Positions 33,420 to 44,403 of a stretch of 64,000 nt of DNA are shown here, piece after piece (positions within the stretch are counted from its first letter, which is position 1; each line of letters begins with the position of its first letter). Source of the stretch: Aldrovandia affinis (Eukaryota > Chordata > Actinopteri > Notacanthiformes > Halosauridae); NCBI GenBank assembly GCA_029706075.1, contig JAINUG010000258.1, positions 62,001 through 126,000 on the forward strand, written 5' to 3'. The position numbers and the translations under genes were made by a program. The notes under the pieces are model-generated. The model saw only the letters and a list, made by a program, of their open reading frames with translations, was not told the DNA's origin and ran no database searches.

Positions 33420-33872
33420 CTACTGGCTATAGCACTGCTTTTTTTTCTGACTGCATGTTCTCTTTGCTGCCTCGGCCTCTGACTCGGGGGCACCTGCCCC
33501 CGAGCCCTAGATCCTGCGAGAAGTGTGAGCTGCCCCCATCAACCCTCACCCTCTCCGTGTGGTTTAGCCCCCCGCTGACTACCTAACTCTGGAGGGGCAA
33601 AGTCTTTCAGCCCTGAGCCACCTTGGACTGACCATGACATGGTCTTTTTTTGGACATACCCTGTGCCGGCCAGAAGAGGATGAGCTCCCCCCCTTTTTAG
33701 TCTGGTTCCTCCCAAGGTTTCTCCCTACCAAGGGAGTTTTTCCTTGCCACTGTTGCCGTTAGGCTTGCTTTTGGGGGGGGTCTAGGCCTGGGTTCCCCCT
33801 CTGTTAAGCGTTTTGTGACAATTCTATTGTGAAAAGCGCTATACAAATAAACTTGATTTGATTTGATTTGAT
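33420..33872 (+). repeat. Common fish dispersed repeat, LINE 3'-tail type
   Basis: Contains the block GATGAGCTCCCCCCC, TGGTTCCTCCCAAGGTTTC, AAGGGAGTTTTTCCTTGCCA and GAAAAGCGCTATACAAATAA followed by (TTGAT)n, a familiar 3' end of a fish retroposon. A GC-rich inverted repeat GACTCGGGGGCA/TGCCCCCGAG lies at about 33480-33510. It sits inside the 3' region of the Rex1-like LINE and was probably inserted later. Confidence 0.65.
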
Positions 33873-34139
33873 ATACTTACCTGTACATAACTGCACTAGC
33901 CTGTATATACATCATAGCAAGTATACTTTTTCACTACCTTATTTATAGTAATAATTCAATACTGTGCCTGTTAGCATTATACCTACTGCTTATAGTACTG
34001 TATTGTAGCACTTACTGTCATGTTTGCACTCTGGTTAGATACTAAACTTATTTTCGCTGTACTGTACCTGTACTGTACAATGACAATAAATTTGAATCTA
34101 ATCTAATCTAATCTAATAATATCTTCTTTTTTTAAAGAT

Positions 34140-34505
34140 TTTGTTTCTGATTTTCTCCCATTTTCTCCCAATTTAGTAGCCAATTACACCCGCTATTTTA
34201 TGTCAATCCCCCCTAGTAATGTGAGTTCACTGCCATAGTCCTGCAACTGGTAGTGACAAAGGCGAAGTAACATCTCCTCCGTGATGGCACTCGCCAGGCC
34301 GTCGACTGTAACCCGATACTACATGGCCACTCTTATGCGCAGTGAATGTCATGTCGGCTTCCCTCCCCCCTCCCTGGGGCGGACAGCCAATCGCCGCCCC
34401 TGGTGGCACTCCCGGCCAGAGCCGACTCTGGCGAGATGGGGAATCAAACCGTGGTGTCGAATGTTCGGCCAATGTTGAACGTTGTAACCACTGGACCACG
34501 CGGAC
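34140..34505 (-). mobile_element. tRNA-derived SINE (second type)
   Basis: On the minus strand it starts with a tRNA-like head: TGGTCCAGTGGTTAC (A-box-like) and GGTTTGATTCC (B-box-like), the internal RNA polymerase III promoter. The body has CCAGAGTCGGCTC and GGCTGTCCGCCCC and the tail GGGAGAAAATGGGAG. A related copy is at 47690-47935. Confidence 0.75.
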
Positions 34506-35204
34506 CACTCCTGCATTTCACACAGCGCTGTGGGGAGGGGGAGCATTCCTCACACCTCCCACCTTAATACATTCTACTGGGCATACGGTAACACAGTATG
34601 TTGGAATACACATGAGAGTTTGCACTCCATCTAACCCCCCTTTTTGTGTGTCTTCCCCCCTGATGTGTCTAAGACAATGGTGCCATTTGGTGCCCCAGTC
34701 CTCCCCCCAATTCAGTTCCTCTCTCCTTCCCCAGGTGTAATCTCCTGTCTGTGAAACCTCATCTTGTTTGAGTGTGAGATGTGACACTCATTTACAATGT
34801 ATAAAGCACCACCACTCTGTTTACATCTTTGGTTATTTGTCAATCTGTACTTGAGAGGACAGACCCAGTATGTTCTCTACTCTATTAAAAACATACATTT
34901 TGAAACACGGAAACAAAGACTTCAGCCTGCAGTATTTTTTCTACTAACAAAGGTACGAAGGAACAACTTTAACTCTTTTTAAAGGACATTCCACATCACA
35001 GTACAGTAAACATATACACACTGAACATAGAACACATACTCATACTAAACATAGAACACATATTAAACTTCCCAGTTACAATCATTTTCACTGCGTTACC
35101 AAAGATCAACGGATCCACATATCCTTCTTATGTTGGTGTGTGTTCTTATATAGGTCTGTTTCAAGCTGCTTAGTTTAAAACAGTATATACGTTTATATAT
35201 GGTA
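34506..35204. other. Non-coding stretch
   Basis: No recognised element or credible ORF lies between the SINE and a hAT relic. Confidence 0.4.
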
Positions 35205-35950
35205 TACAGTAGGGGTTTCACAAAATAGTAGACTATTCGACTATCAAACCAGTAGTTGACACTGTGCATCATTGTAGACTAATCATTCATCTGTGGTTTT
35301 AGCACGGTGCAATAATAAAGCAGTGGCAATGCATCTACAGCAGATATGCAGCTGGGGGCACTGTGGGTAGTTGTTGACAAGTCATAGTTGTCATGGAGAT
35401 CACTGTGCAGTGTGGGCACTAAAGCAGCATACATGCAAGAGCAAGAGGCAGAAAGAAACATGGATGTACGTCCCAATGCTTGACTACAATCAAAAGTGTG
35501 GAAATACTTTACCAGAGCTGATAAAACCGTCAGCTGCAATATATGTAAAGCTACCCTAAAGTACCACAACAGTACCAGCGCTATGCATAACCATTTAAAG
35601 CTACACCCGCTTATGACTAACACTAGCAGCGGCAACATTAGTGAGGAGAAGTGCCAACAGAGTGAGCAAAGTAATCTTAGGCAGACTCCAATCGGAGAAT
35701 TCTCCAAACGTCCAATCACCGACCACAGAAAAATGAATATAACAGCTCTGTTCGTAAATTTCATTGTGAACAATATTTTACCGCTTGCTGCAGTGTCTGG
35801 AGATGGTTTTGGGGACATCATCCATTTTTTCTAACCGGGCTACGTTATCCCCTAACACACTATGCTGTGGAACACCGTCACACACAAGTACGATGAATTG
35901 CGCGAAAAATTAGTATCCGATATGTTTACACTAGCCATTTGTATTTTCCT
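35205..35950 (+). pseudogene. hAT transposase relic with BED zinc finger
   Basis: A terminal-repeat-like CAGTAGGGGTTTCAC lies at about 35207. The frame at 35496-35834 encodes a BED finger: a WKYFTRADKT start, the CNIC Cys pair and the HNHLKLH His pair, a DNA-binding domain of hAT transposases. It is followed by KRPITDHRKMNITALF and LPLAAVSGDGF, typical of the next segment. In-frame TAA codons at about 35832-35834 and 35850 interrupt it, while the reading continues with WNTVTHKYDELREKL to about 35930. The catalytic domain is absent. Confidence 0.75.
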
Positions 35951-36499
35951 CTTTACACTAGCCATTTGGGTAAAATGTATGTTAATAATCTGAATAGTGT
36001 CGTTACGACAGCTCATTCTGCTGTGTCAATGTGTCAGTCACTATTAATTATGTTTATTTCAATAAACCAATACGTTCATAAACTTTATGCAACCTGTGGA
36101 CATTTGTGTTTATTGGAAAGATTTCTACAGTAGTTTCACAAGTTATATTCGAAGTTGATTTTGTATTTCAAACTGTTTGGGCATGTAGGCTAATCATAAT
36201 GCATCATAGTAGGTTATTCAGGGCTTTTAAGATGGCCTTCTAACGACCGAAGGTGGACATAACTTTGGTTGTTGTTGAACATAAGTTTTGAACAATAATT
36301 TTCTACGTTATGCCATGTTAAATAAACAGAATTTAGGGTATTTAGAGAAGGAAACACTTCCGCTATCCCTGCAAGAAAGCAGTTGCGTTGTTACTGCAGT
36401 CAAACAGTATCTCCAGCTCAGACAAGCATGCTGGGGGTTTAGTCCAATCAGATCGTGGCTCATTTCTAAACAGCCTCTCAGATACTTAAAAAATGTACT
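35951..36499. other. Non-coding stretch
   Basis: AT-rich DNA between the hAT relic and ERV-B. A GTAGTTTCACAAG word near 36130 may be the other hAT end. No gene is supported and no ERV-B LTR is recognisable here. Confidence 0.4.
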
Positions 36500-36840
36500 T
36501 CCTTGACATATATGCCAAAGAGGCCGTTTGTCACTCACCTTCTCCCCACGATTTTCTCCCCACCTTTAGCAGGACAGTAGGCTCACCTTTGTCCCAGTAA
36601 TCTAGCAATGCATAATGAGGGATCTACCAGTTTCCCTTGAACGGCAGTGCGTTGCCAAACCCTGCCACCACATGTCTCACTCGCTCCTTAAAACAGTTAT
36701 GTCCTTCACATCCTTCAACATTAAAGATACATTTGAACTGCACTAATTCATTAGCCATGTGTTGGGGCAAACTTCCAGAGGCTAATAAAGATCCTGCTCT
36801 TAAGGCACAGTTTCCTCTTTGGCTATGTACTGAGTAAAAA
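36500..36840 (-). pseudogene. ERV-B post-env open frame
   Basis: The minus-strand frame from about 36840 contains LRAGSLLASGSLPQHMANEL, FKCIFNVEGCEGHNCFKERV and GFGNALPFKGNW, one TAG, then IPHYALLDYWDKGEPT. Apart from one nonsense codon it stays open for about 100 residues. It occupies the same place as the post-env frame in ERV-A and shares a possible C-x-F-x5-C-E pattern with it. It resembles nothing I know. Candidate accessory protein, decayed. Confidence 0.35.
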
Positions 36841-36961
36841 TATCACCCTCCGCGTTCCACCCCAAAATATGACTAATTGCTCTGGGCTGTACCACCAAAA
36901 ACCTCTCACTTTTGTCGAGAGAGGGAAAAAGATGATACAATCCTTACAGACTACTACTACT

Positions 36962-37996
36962 TCAGCCGTAATAGTGAGGTTGCTCATATATCACTGGAGT
37001 CACATTCTCATATCTTGGCATTGCAGTGTCGCAGTTTTCTGGGTCCAGTGGTTTGAGGAAGGTGTGGATGAGGTGGTGTTCTGCAGCTGCCTCATCCACC
37101 TTCATCATCAGTCCTTGTGTCATAATAGTTCTGGTGAGAAGAGATCTCAAGACAGGTAATACACAGCACAGCATTACAGCCACCAATGCAAGTATAACAG
37201 CAATTATAAATCCTGCCTTATCTAGCCATGCTTCCCATCTGCCAAAAGCATTATCCAACCAGTTTCATATTTCATGACCAAATCCTGTGTTAGCCTTTAC
37301 TTCCTTCCATAATGTGCCTAATTTTTCCATAGCAATAGTAAATTATCCTTCTCGGGGGGTGTTGTTAGGTATAAACGTACAGCACTGTTCCCCAAACAGA
37401 ACACAGACTCCGCCATTTTCTGCTAACAGCCAGTCGAATGCTTGCCTGTTCTGTTGTGCCATTTTGCTAGTGGCTGATAATTGTTCTCCTATTGCCAATA
37501 GAGCATCATCTGTGTAATTAATACATCTTTGTTGGTTATAATATATATAGTTTATCCATTCCAAGTCTTTAGTCGGGGCTATCCAGAGAAAAATTGACTC
37601 TAACCCCATAAGAATTTCATTTCTGGCTTTGAACTCATTAGGGATTCCTCGGGGCTGTCCTATGACATCTATCGTTACCTCAGGGTCTATTTTGTATCCT
37701 CTCTTGTACCTTTTAGATGACTCAGGTTTTGCAATCTGGCCTGTATCTGCCAACATTACCCTGGCACAGGTCCCTGTCTAGTTTGTCGGGAATGTGTTGA
37801 CTATCCCCGTCCCACACATCCAGAACATATTCGCTACTTGTTGAGCCGCATATATTATAGCCAAACATCTAAGCAGCTGAATTTCTCCAGATGTTATATC
37901 AGGAGTGGGCTCAGCTAGATGGTACATACTACACAAGCCTTGTTTGTGTGTGTTCTCACCGTGTACTTGTAGCACTTGTAGTGCCGTTGGTGTCAT
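36962..37996 (-). pseudogene. ERV-B envelope, mainly transmembrane subunit
   Basis: 37996-37778 is a short open piece joined to the integrase C-terminal motif TPTALQV. Most of the surface subunit is missing. 37756-37343 holds a basic furin-like KRYKRG, a hydrophobic fusion-peptide-like region, a heptad-rich helix, and a C-x6-CC motif (CVLFGEQCC) of gamma-type envelopes. Stops follow at about 37340 and 37265. 37258-36962 has the membrane-proximal region, a membrane span (FIIAVILALVAVMLCCVL) and a cytoplasmic tail of about 45 residues. It is non-functional through deletion and nonsense codons. Confidence 0.8.
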
Positions 37997-38173
37997 CCTT
38001 CTGACTCAGAATGGTCCGTCCCTTCTCTGCTCGTTCCACTGTCTTCAAAACTTTCTGACGTAGACCAGGTCTCCAGGTCTCAAGAGATGTCTCTCCTCTG
38101 GGTTCTCCTGCTTCTTGGATTTCTCCTGTTCAAATATATTCTTATGTATAGCAGTTAGTTGCTTCACATATTC

Positions 38174-39200
38174 TCATAATTGTAACTCCAACATTTCCTG
38201 TGTGGGGCCTCCTGAGGGCCCCCTAATCCTAGGCACCGGCATTGGTCTTCCTGTCAACATTTCATTCAGGCTGAGGTGGGTATTTCTGTTTTGTCGCATC
38301 CTGTAGCTCATCAATGCCAGTGGTAGAGCATCAACCCACTTCAACCTTGTGTCCTGACATATCTTATTGATCTTAGCTTTTAGAAGTCCACCATCATCTG
38401 AGATTGGGGGTGATACACACACCCAAATCTTTGTCTGACTCTTAAAGCCTGCATTACCTGCCTTAGAACGTGGACCACAAACACTGGTCCATTATCTGAA
38501 CTTATTGTCACAGGAATGCCAAATCTAGGAATTACCTCATTAACTAAAAACTTCACTGCCCTTCCTGCCCCCTGATCTTCAGAGGGCACTGCCTCCACCC
38601 ATCTACTAAACCGATCTATGATTAACAACATGTATCTTTTCCCCCTTACCTTTTTCAACATATCCACGTAATCCATCACCAAGTGTTTGAACGGGCCTTC
38701 AGGTATCGGTATGTGCCCTATAGGAGCTGTCAAACCCTTCCTAATATTATTTCGTGCACATACCTCACATTGCTTTAGTTGGTAATCCACTGTATTCTGT
38801 AAATAAAACCCCCCTCTTTTTACTGAGCGCATTACCTCCCCCCTTGCACAGTGATCCACTCAATGTGCTTCATAGATTAGTAGGTGTAATAAAGGAGCTA
38901 TTAATAGCCCCTCTGTGCTTCTCCAAATTCTGTCCTCTCCTCCCTTCGCCCCCCTTGCTTCCCATTCAGTTTTTTCATTTGGTGCAGCCATTTGATACAT
39001 ATCTTTTACATCTCTTAGTGTTGGATCAGGGTGTATATTAGCTTCCCCTGGGACAACTGGGGCAATAACTGTTGTTTTGCACCCAGAAGCTTGTTTGGCA
39101 TTTTAATCTGCTTTATTGTTTCCCTTTCTGACAAAGTCATTTTCTTTCTTATGTGCCTGACACTTTATTATGGCCAACTGCTCTGGTTTTACATTTTGAT
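38174..39200 (-). pseudogene. ERV-B RNase H end and integrase
   Basis: From about 39200 downwards: the RNase H end (KCQAHKKENDFVRKGNNKAD), a linker, the zinc-binding region DHCARGEVM and CEVCARNN, and the catalytic core with LLIIDRFSRWVEAVP (first Asp) and [10 protein letters not shown] (second Asp). The Glu motif region is changed to MMVDF at the break near 38380, where the frame shifts. It then reads [32 protein letters not shown]. The close match to the ERV-A integrase core (same [11 protein letters not shown]-type motif) shows common descent. Confidence 0.85.
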
Positions 39201-39204
39201 ATTT

Positions 39205-39419
39205 TGACATTTTAGGCATTTAGCAGATGCTCTTATCCAGAGCGACTTACACAATTGACATTTCCTTACATACAATCCATTTATACAGCTGGATATTTTT
39301 ACTGAAGCAATTCAGGTTGAGTACCTTGCTTAAGGGTACAACGGCAGTGCTCCACCTCGAACCAGCAATCTCTGAGTTAAAAGCCCAATTCTTTAACCAT
39401 TATACTATACTGCCCCAGG
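39205..39419 (-). mobile_element. tRNA-headed SINE with L2-type tail
   Basis: Minus-strand SINE with a tRNA-like head (AGTATAATGGTTAAAG), a middle GTACCCTTAAGCAAGGTAC and the end CGCTCTGGATAAGAGCATCTG. It separates the foreign integrase piece from the ERV-B RNase H end. Confidence 0.85.
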
Positions 39420-40044
39420 CAGACACTGTACCTAATCTGTTATCTTTTGTTTTAGTGTGCCATTACATCTTTCTACTATACCTGCTGATTGGGGATGGTA
39501 GACACATGAAAATGTCTGTATAATTCCTAACATTTTACAGACTTTATCTACAATTTCTGCGTGTGAACCATTATCACTGCTAAGGGTCTGGCAAACTCTG
39601 AATCTTGGAAATATTTCCATAGCTAAGTTCTTAGCTACTGTTTTAGCATCTGCATGAGCTGTTGCTAATGCTTCTACCCATCTAAAAAATCTATGAATTA
39701 TTACCAGGCAATATCTTTTCTTTTCTTTTCACTCAATCATGTCTATGTAGTCGATTACCAGATGGGTAAATGGACCCACCGGTGGTGGCATTGATCCTGG
39801 TGTAGTTGGAATTCCTTTTCTGATATTTGATTCTTGACATATTTGACAAGTGGCCAAAACATTTTTTGGCCAAAAAATTTGTTACATACTCTGTGCATTT
39901 TGGGATGAACCAGTCTCTTTGTAAGACTCATCCTTTCCCCCCTTGCAGACACCGTGTGCCACTCTGCAAATAAGTGGTGTCAAGCTGCTTGATGCAACTG
40001 TTCGTCCAGTCATGGTCTGTCTCCAGACTCCTGTATTCTTGTCA
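39420..40044 (-). pseudogene. Integrase piece of another retrovirus (ERV-C)
   Basis: Minus-strand integrase remnant between the ERV-B RT and the ERV-B RNase H end. It has a linker region (VAHGVCKGGKDESYKE), Cys motif CQICQESNIRKG, VGPFTHLVIDYIDMIE, and the core SSDNGSHAEI and AGIVERCNGTLKQK with second Asp and Glu. The first Asp region is degraded. Because ERV-B has its own integrase at 38.2-38.9 kb, this copy must come from a separate element or a duplication. Sequence differences from the ERV-A, -B and -D cores favour a fourth lineage. Confidence 0.75.
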
Positions 40045-40325
40045 ATGAGTTTTCTCAGTATTCTTCTTGTACACCAAGTCACTTGGTTCTGTTATTTCTG
40101 CTCATGGTTTTTCCTATCACTCTTATGCTGATGACACTCAACTCTTTCTCTCCTTCTCTCCATCTGAGATCCAGGTCCCGGCACGGATCTCTGCATGCCT
40201 GGCTGACATCTCCGCATGGATGTCCACCCACCACCTGAAGCTGAACCTGGGGAAGACAGAGCTGCTCTTCCTCCCTGCGAAGGGGTCCCCGACGATCGAT
40301 GCTACAATCACCGTGGAAGGCACCG
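40045..40325 (+). mobile_element. L2 LINE scrap (RT motif C region)
   Basis: Plus-strand fragment with LGSVISAHGFSYHSYADDTQLF and HHLKLNLGKTELLFLP, matching the RT of the L2 at 26149-29773. It ends at GGCACCGTGCA, where ERV-B RT resumes. No tail or target duplication was recognised. Confidence 0.85.
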
Positions 40326-40905
40326 TGCAACTTTTTCCTGGACACCTTGTGCCCTCCTTGTGCCAATCTTTCCAACAACTTTAGGCTATTTGTTTCACAC
40401 TGTTCTCGTGAATCTGAACATACTAACAAATCATCCACATATTGGAGGACCTTACTTCCTACTTCAAGTCTCTTTAGATCTGCTCTAAGAACCTGATTAA
40501 AAATATGAGGGGAATGCTTGAACCCTTGCAGCATTATATTATACGTGCACTGATGATCTTCATAAGTAAATGCAAAGAGTTCCTGGCTCTCTGCCGCCAG
40601 TGGTACACTAAAAAACACAAATCTACTACGGTAAACCATTTTACTGTTGGGGGAATGTTGGTTAGCAGCATGTGGGGATTTGGCACTTCTGCTGCCATAT
40701 CTTGTACAGCATCATTTACTGCCCATAAATCATGTACCAATCTCCACTTTGATTTATCTGCTTTTAAAACAGGTAGCAATGGTGTATTACATGGACTTTT
40801 TTTAACACCCCTGCTGCAACTAGGCCCTCTATTGTGTCCCTGATGCCTTCCAGTTTTAAGGGGTATTGAGGCCAATATGGGCCTCTGCATCTTGGTTTCA
40901 ATCAT
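40326..40905 (-). pseudogene. ERV-B reverse transcriptase, 5' two thirds
   Basis: The minus-strand frame 40905-40534 carries the N-terminal region and WRLVHDLWAVND, with a frame change near 40600-40640 after VVDLC. The next frame has FFSVPLAAESQELFAF, the motif B region and the catalytic LQYVDDLLV. It ends at AQGGHKVSRKKL, cut by the L2 scrap. YVDD replaces the YMDD seen in ERV-A. Thumb, connection and most of RNase H are missing. Confidence 0.88.
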
Positions 40906-41560
40906 ATTTCTACTGGGTTAGCAGATTTGACTCTCCCTACATCTGTGTCATGGCGTGACCACAACTGGTCTGGTTGCAGGTTCAACTTATTCTCATTCTG
41001 CTCCTGGATTTGCCGTTTTGACCCCACGATGGCGATTTTTACCTGTTTCGGTCTCCACCTCATGTGGGTGTCAATCACAATCTTCATCATTGTTTGATCC
41101 TCTGACATCCAAATTCTCAGATTGTCCGTGTGATAGAATGTAATTCTTTCTGCCCTTTTTATCATGAGTCCTAAATCCTTAGGTCTATATCCTGGGTTTA
41201 CTCTTAGCATCACATGAGGCACTGCCTCCTTTAGTTCAAACCATTCTTTTACCCATTCTGTCTCATCTATCCTTAATGCAGCTCCTTCTGGGCCAATGAG
41301 GAGTGCTGTAGATCGAATCCATTGCTCTTTACCTGCACCTGAGGCCCATCTCTTTTCTAATTCCGTGTGCTGATCTGGGTCAAACATCATGGTACAGTGC
41401 AATTCTGTCTCAGGGCATGTGGCCTCCGGTATTTGTGTTTCTACATATTTCCCCCATTCGTTCCACACTTGGGCCTTCATTTGTTCCTCTATATCTCCCA
41501 ACCAGTAAACATTTGCCCACTGGTTCTCCCTTTCTTTTTTCACATTGTACATCCCTGTTA
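40906..41560 (-). pseudogene. 2H phosphoesterase-like domain in ERV-B pol
   Basis: An uninterrupted minus-strand frame links the protease end (HTPVNLLGRDAI, about 41640) to the start of RT. Within it, ELHCTMMFD (H-C-T at 41391-41399) and AVPHVMLRV (H-V-M at 41208-41216) lie 61 residues apart, in register with H-C-T and H-V-T of ERV-A. The changed Thr codon is ATG where ERV-A has ACG, a CpG to TpG transition of the kind expected after integration. LLIGPEGAALRID between them matches the ERV-A IGPQGAAAAV. The WVKEWFELKEAVPHV stretch is also shared (WFQVQQSIPHV in ERV-A). This is strong support for a real conserved domain. Enzyme activity is inferred. Confidence 0.6.
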
Positions 41561-41829
41561 GGTTAATTCCCTCCCTATCACATTGTAAATTGAACCCTAA
41601 TGCTAATATGGCATCTCTTCCTAACAAATTCACTGGCGTATGTTTACATACTATCAGTGGCAGCTTTGTTTGCTGTGCCCCTACTTTTAATGACACTGCT
41701 TCTGTCATTGGGGTCAGCTGCGTTTTTTCCCAAGAACCCTACTGTTTTTACATATTGACCCGACATAGGTAAATGGGCAGCATGTTTCTTTTGAATACAT
41801 GTACATGTGGCTGCTGTATCTATCATCAT
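41561..41829 (-). pseudogene. ERV-B retropepsin
   Basis: The active-site motif reads MMIDTAATCT (about 41800-41829) with Ala in place of the invariant Gly of DTG. A frameshift at about 41700 leads to the second half with VGAQQTKLPLIVCKHTPVNLLGRD. The spacing fits a retroviral aspartic protease. The Gly to Ala change (GGA to GCA-type) would not be expected in an active enzyme. Confidence 0.75.
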
Positions 41830-41896
41830 AGATATATTTTTCCCTTTTATTTGTATATTACTTATGGGCTCCTGTTCTGCGTTATTTGTGGCATCC

Positions 41897-44403
41897 CTAT
41901 TGATTTCCTCTGTAATTCACAGGCCCCTGGGCTTGAACCGGGACCCAGGTTGGTGCTGCAGGGCTAAGTTGAGAGTGTTGTGGTTGCTGAGACCTATGGG
42001 GGCAGTCCTTCTTAGTGTTTCCCTCTTTCCCGCATCCCCAGCAAGTTAAAGGACCCTGAGGGGGTCTCTGCTGATGCTGATAACCACCCCCTCACTGATT
42101 TTGTCCTCCCCATTGATTGCCCTGTCCCCTGTTCCCTAATGGTTGCCCAGGTCCCCCTCCCTGACCCTGTCCTCTGTTTTGTTGTGGGGTCTCCTGTTGT
42201 GCCCCCTGCATAACCACTGGAGGTGGACCGCCAGAGAAGTTATATACGACAGTGGGCTGGGATCTGTTCGGGCCACCCCATTTGCCTTGTTGCATATTTT
42301 CAGCTGTGTCTGGCTCTTCCCATGTGAAATTTGCCAAGAGGGGGGGCATTTTCTTTGTTTCCTTCACTTTCTCTGCTTCCTTACCTTTGTTCTTTTCCTT
42401 GGTCTTCAATTCCTCCAGCTGCAATTGGAGGAGCTTCCTCTGTACTTCTCGTACTTGATCATTTTGCTTCTTTTCCTCTTTATGGTACATCTCCATGGCA
42501 TGCACCACATGTTCCACAAACTCCCTGTGGGATTTGGAGGTTAGTCCCACCATCTCCACCAGGCGACTTTTGGCCGGAGGTGGCAGTCCCTCTAGGATGG
42601 CTGTGCAGAACAGCATTGTCAGTATGGGATCCTTGTGGACATCCCTCTTGGTTATCATTCCCCATCTACACAGCTGACTCTCCACAAAGGCTGTTGGTGA
42701 TTCATTCTCCCCCATGGGCTCTCCTTTTAGCACTGTTGTGGCGGGTCATGCAGGAAAAATTTCCCTTAAAGTGCCCCACACCCGATTTCTGTAGGCGTCA
42801 AATGGCACTCCATCCACCCTTGTTGCCTTCATGTCGTCCAGGTTCAACCTGGCTCCTTGCATGGCCTCCAGCATTTTCTCAGCCCCCAGTATTTTCCCCA
42901 GGAGGGCCTTCACATCTCCCAGTGTCATCTTTTTTCCCAAGATCTCCTCCTCCAGCTTTCTTATCCAGTGGCCTACCCCATCTTGTATGTCTGGCAGAGA
43001 CATGATCAAATTATGGAGATCTTGGGAGCACCAGGGAACATACCGTGGTTCCTGCTGCCACTTTATCGGCATTGGTCCCATTGTTGCGCCATGATAGTCA
43101 GGATGTCTAATTGAGCACGTACTCTTGCGTAAAAGGCCCTTCTTATTTTCCTTACCTTGCAATGCACAGGGTACATTTTCTTCCTCTTCATCCTCACCTC
43201 TCTCCTCCTCCTCCTCGCTGCCGCTCCTTTCCTTTTTTTCCCTCTCAAATTTCCCAGCAGCTGCCAGCCTGACCCACCTGAGAGCATTTTCTCCTCTTTG
43301 TTTTTCCCTGTCTCTTTTTCCTCTGGTCTCCCCTCCCCTTCTCTTTCTGCCTGTTTTTGTTCTATTGCTTTGACTTGCATCTGGACCTGGTTTAGTTTCT
43401 CTTCTGTCTCTTCCCTCGCTGCTTCCTTCCCTGCTAACACCTCCTCTGCCCTTCTCACTTCCTCCTGCACTTGTACTATCCTTTCCTTATCTGTTTTGTT
43501 TTCTCCTGTGCCTGTGCTGCCTTGTCCTCCTCCTGTTTTGCTTCTGCCTGCCTCAGTGTTATCTTCTCCTCCTCCTGTTGTGTTGCTGTCTTCATCTGTG
43601 CTATCCATTCCTCCGCCTGCTGTGCTGTTACCTTCAGCTGTGCTAGCTTTGCCTCCCCCTGTTGTGCTTCTGCCCTCATCCGTGCTATCTCCTCCTGCTC
43701 CTTTTTCTCTGCTTCTTGTTTTCCTTTTGCTAATTCAAATGCTGCATCTTTTTCGTCTGTTAAGCGAGCTGCAAAGCGTTGTTCCTAGTCTTTATCTGAT
43801 TCTAGATTCCATGTTCCCTCTACTTCTAGTAACCCTTTTATTATAGGGTACATGCCCTGTCTTGGTATCCCCTCTTTTTCCATACCTTGGTAAGGTGGAG
43901 GCTCATGTAGCACATTGGGGTCCTACAACGGTGGTTTGGATTGCGGTGGCTCAAACCCCTGTAATTCCTTATATTTGACATCTTTCAAGCCCTTCTTTTT
44001 TAAACAATTAAAAAAATTGAAATTATTTTTTCCTTTTTTCAACTCTTTTCAGTGATCTATCTCCTGATGCATGATTTGTCACTACTCCTAACATCTCTTC
44101 ACACACACTGAGATCAAACATTCCTCCTTCTGGCCATTGTGTCATTTCCTTCTTATTCCTTTTTTCCCATTTTCCTGATGTTTTCACTATATCTACTCGT
44201 ATCACTGGGTATTATTTCCCCAGTGTTTCCACTGGAGTATCCACTTCTGTGTTAGCTACCCCCTTCATGGTTTGTACAAAATACTGTGTCCCGCTTTCCC
44301 AATTGGCCAGAAATGAGTTTTTACCCCTCATGCTTTTTTTAGTGGTTGTATGATTCTGAGTTTTGATGAATTCCCCAAATTCCTCGTCTCTTTGCTCGAT
44401 CAC
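41897..44403 (-). pseudogene. ERV-B gag
   Basis: Minus-strand gag in order. Matrix-like pieces (44403-44023) have WPEGGMFDLSVCEEML. A very long charged coil (about 43800-43180) has Gln/Glu/Ala repeats such as AQQEEEKI. The capsid N-terminal half (43162-42749) shows YVPWCSQDLHNLIMSLPD. After a TGA at 42746-42748 the same frame continues with the major-homology-type region ESPTAFVESQL, a charged stretch, and a Gly/Gln-rich nucleocapsid. One zinc knuckle, CWGCGKEGNTKKDC (about 42023-42064), has Asn where His is expected. A UAG (41897-41899) in the context TAGGGATGCC ends gag, like TAGGGGTGCC in ERV-A. Confidence 0.8.

Larger units (their letters stand above)
29907..34120 (+). mobile_element. Rex1-like LINE, about 4.2 kb
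   Basis: Plus-strand non-LTR element starting after the LTR end near 29907, with a CpG-rich 5' region (including repeated GGCC near 30140-30160), endonuclease, RT, a long AT-rich 3' untranslated region and a terminal (AATCT)n tail at about 34093-34117. A separate dispersed repeat lies inside its 3' region. Placement in the Rex1/CR1 group is from remembered sequence style of the RT and tail, not from a search. Confidence 0.8.

Noticed and set aside
33104-33586. 160-codon Tyr/Leu-rich frame
   Set aside because: Low-complexity TA-rich 3' untranslated DNA of a LINE. No motif.
42331-43005. 224-codon plus-strand frame
   Set aside because: Antisense of ERV-B capsid and nucleocapsid, which are the recognisable reading.
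43157-43846. 229-codon plus-strand frame, Ser/Pro/Leu-rich
   Set aside because: Antisense of the repetitive ERV-B gag coil. Lacks motifs and exists only because the gag repeat has few stops on the other strand.
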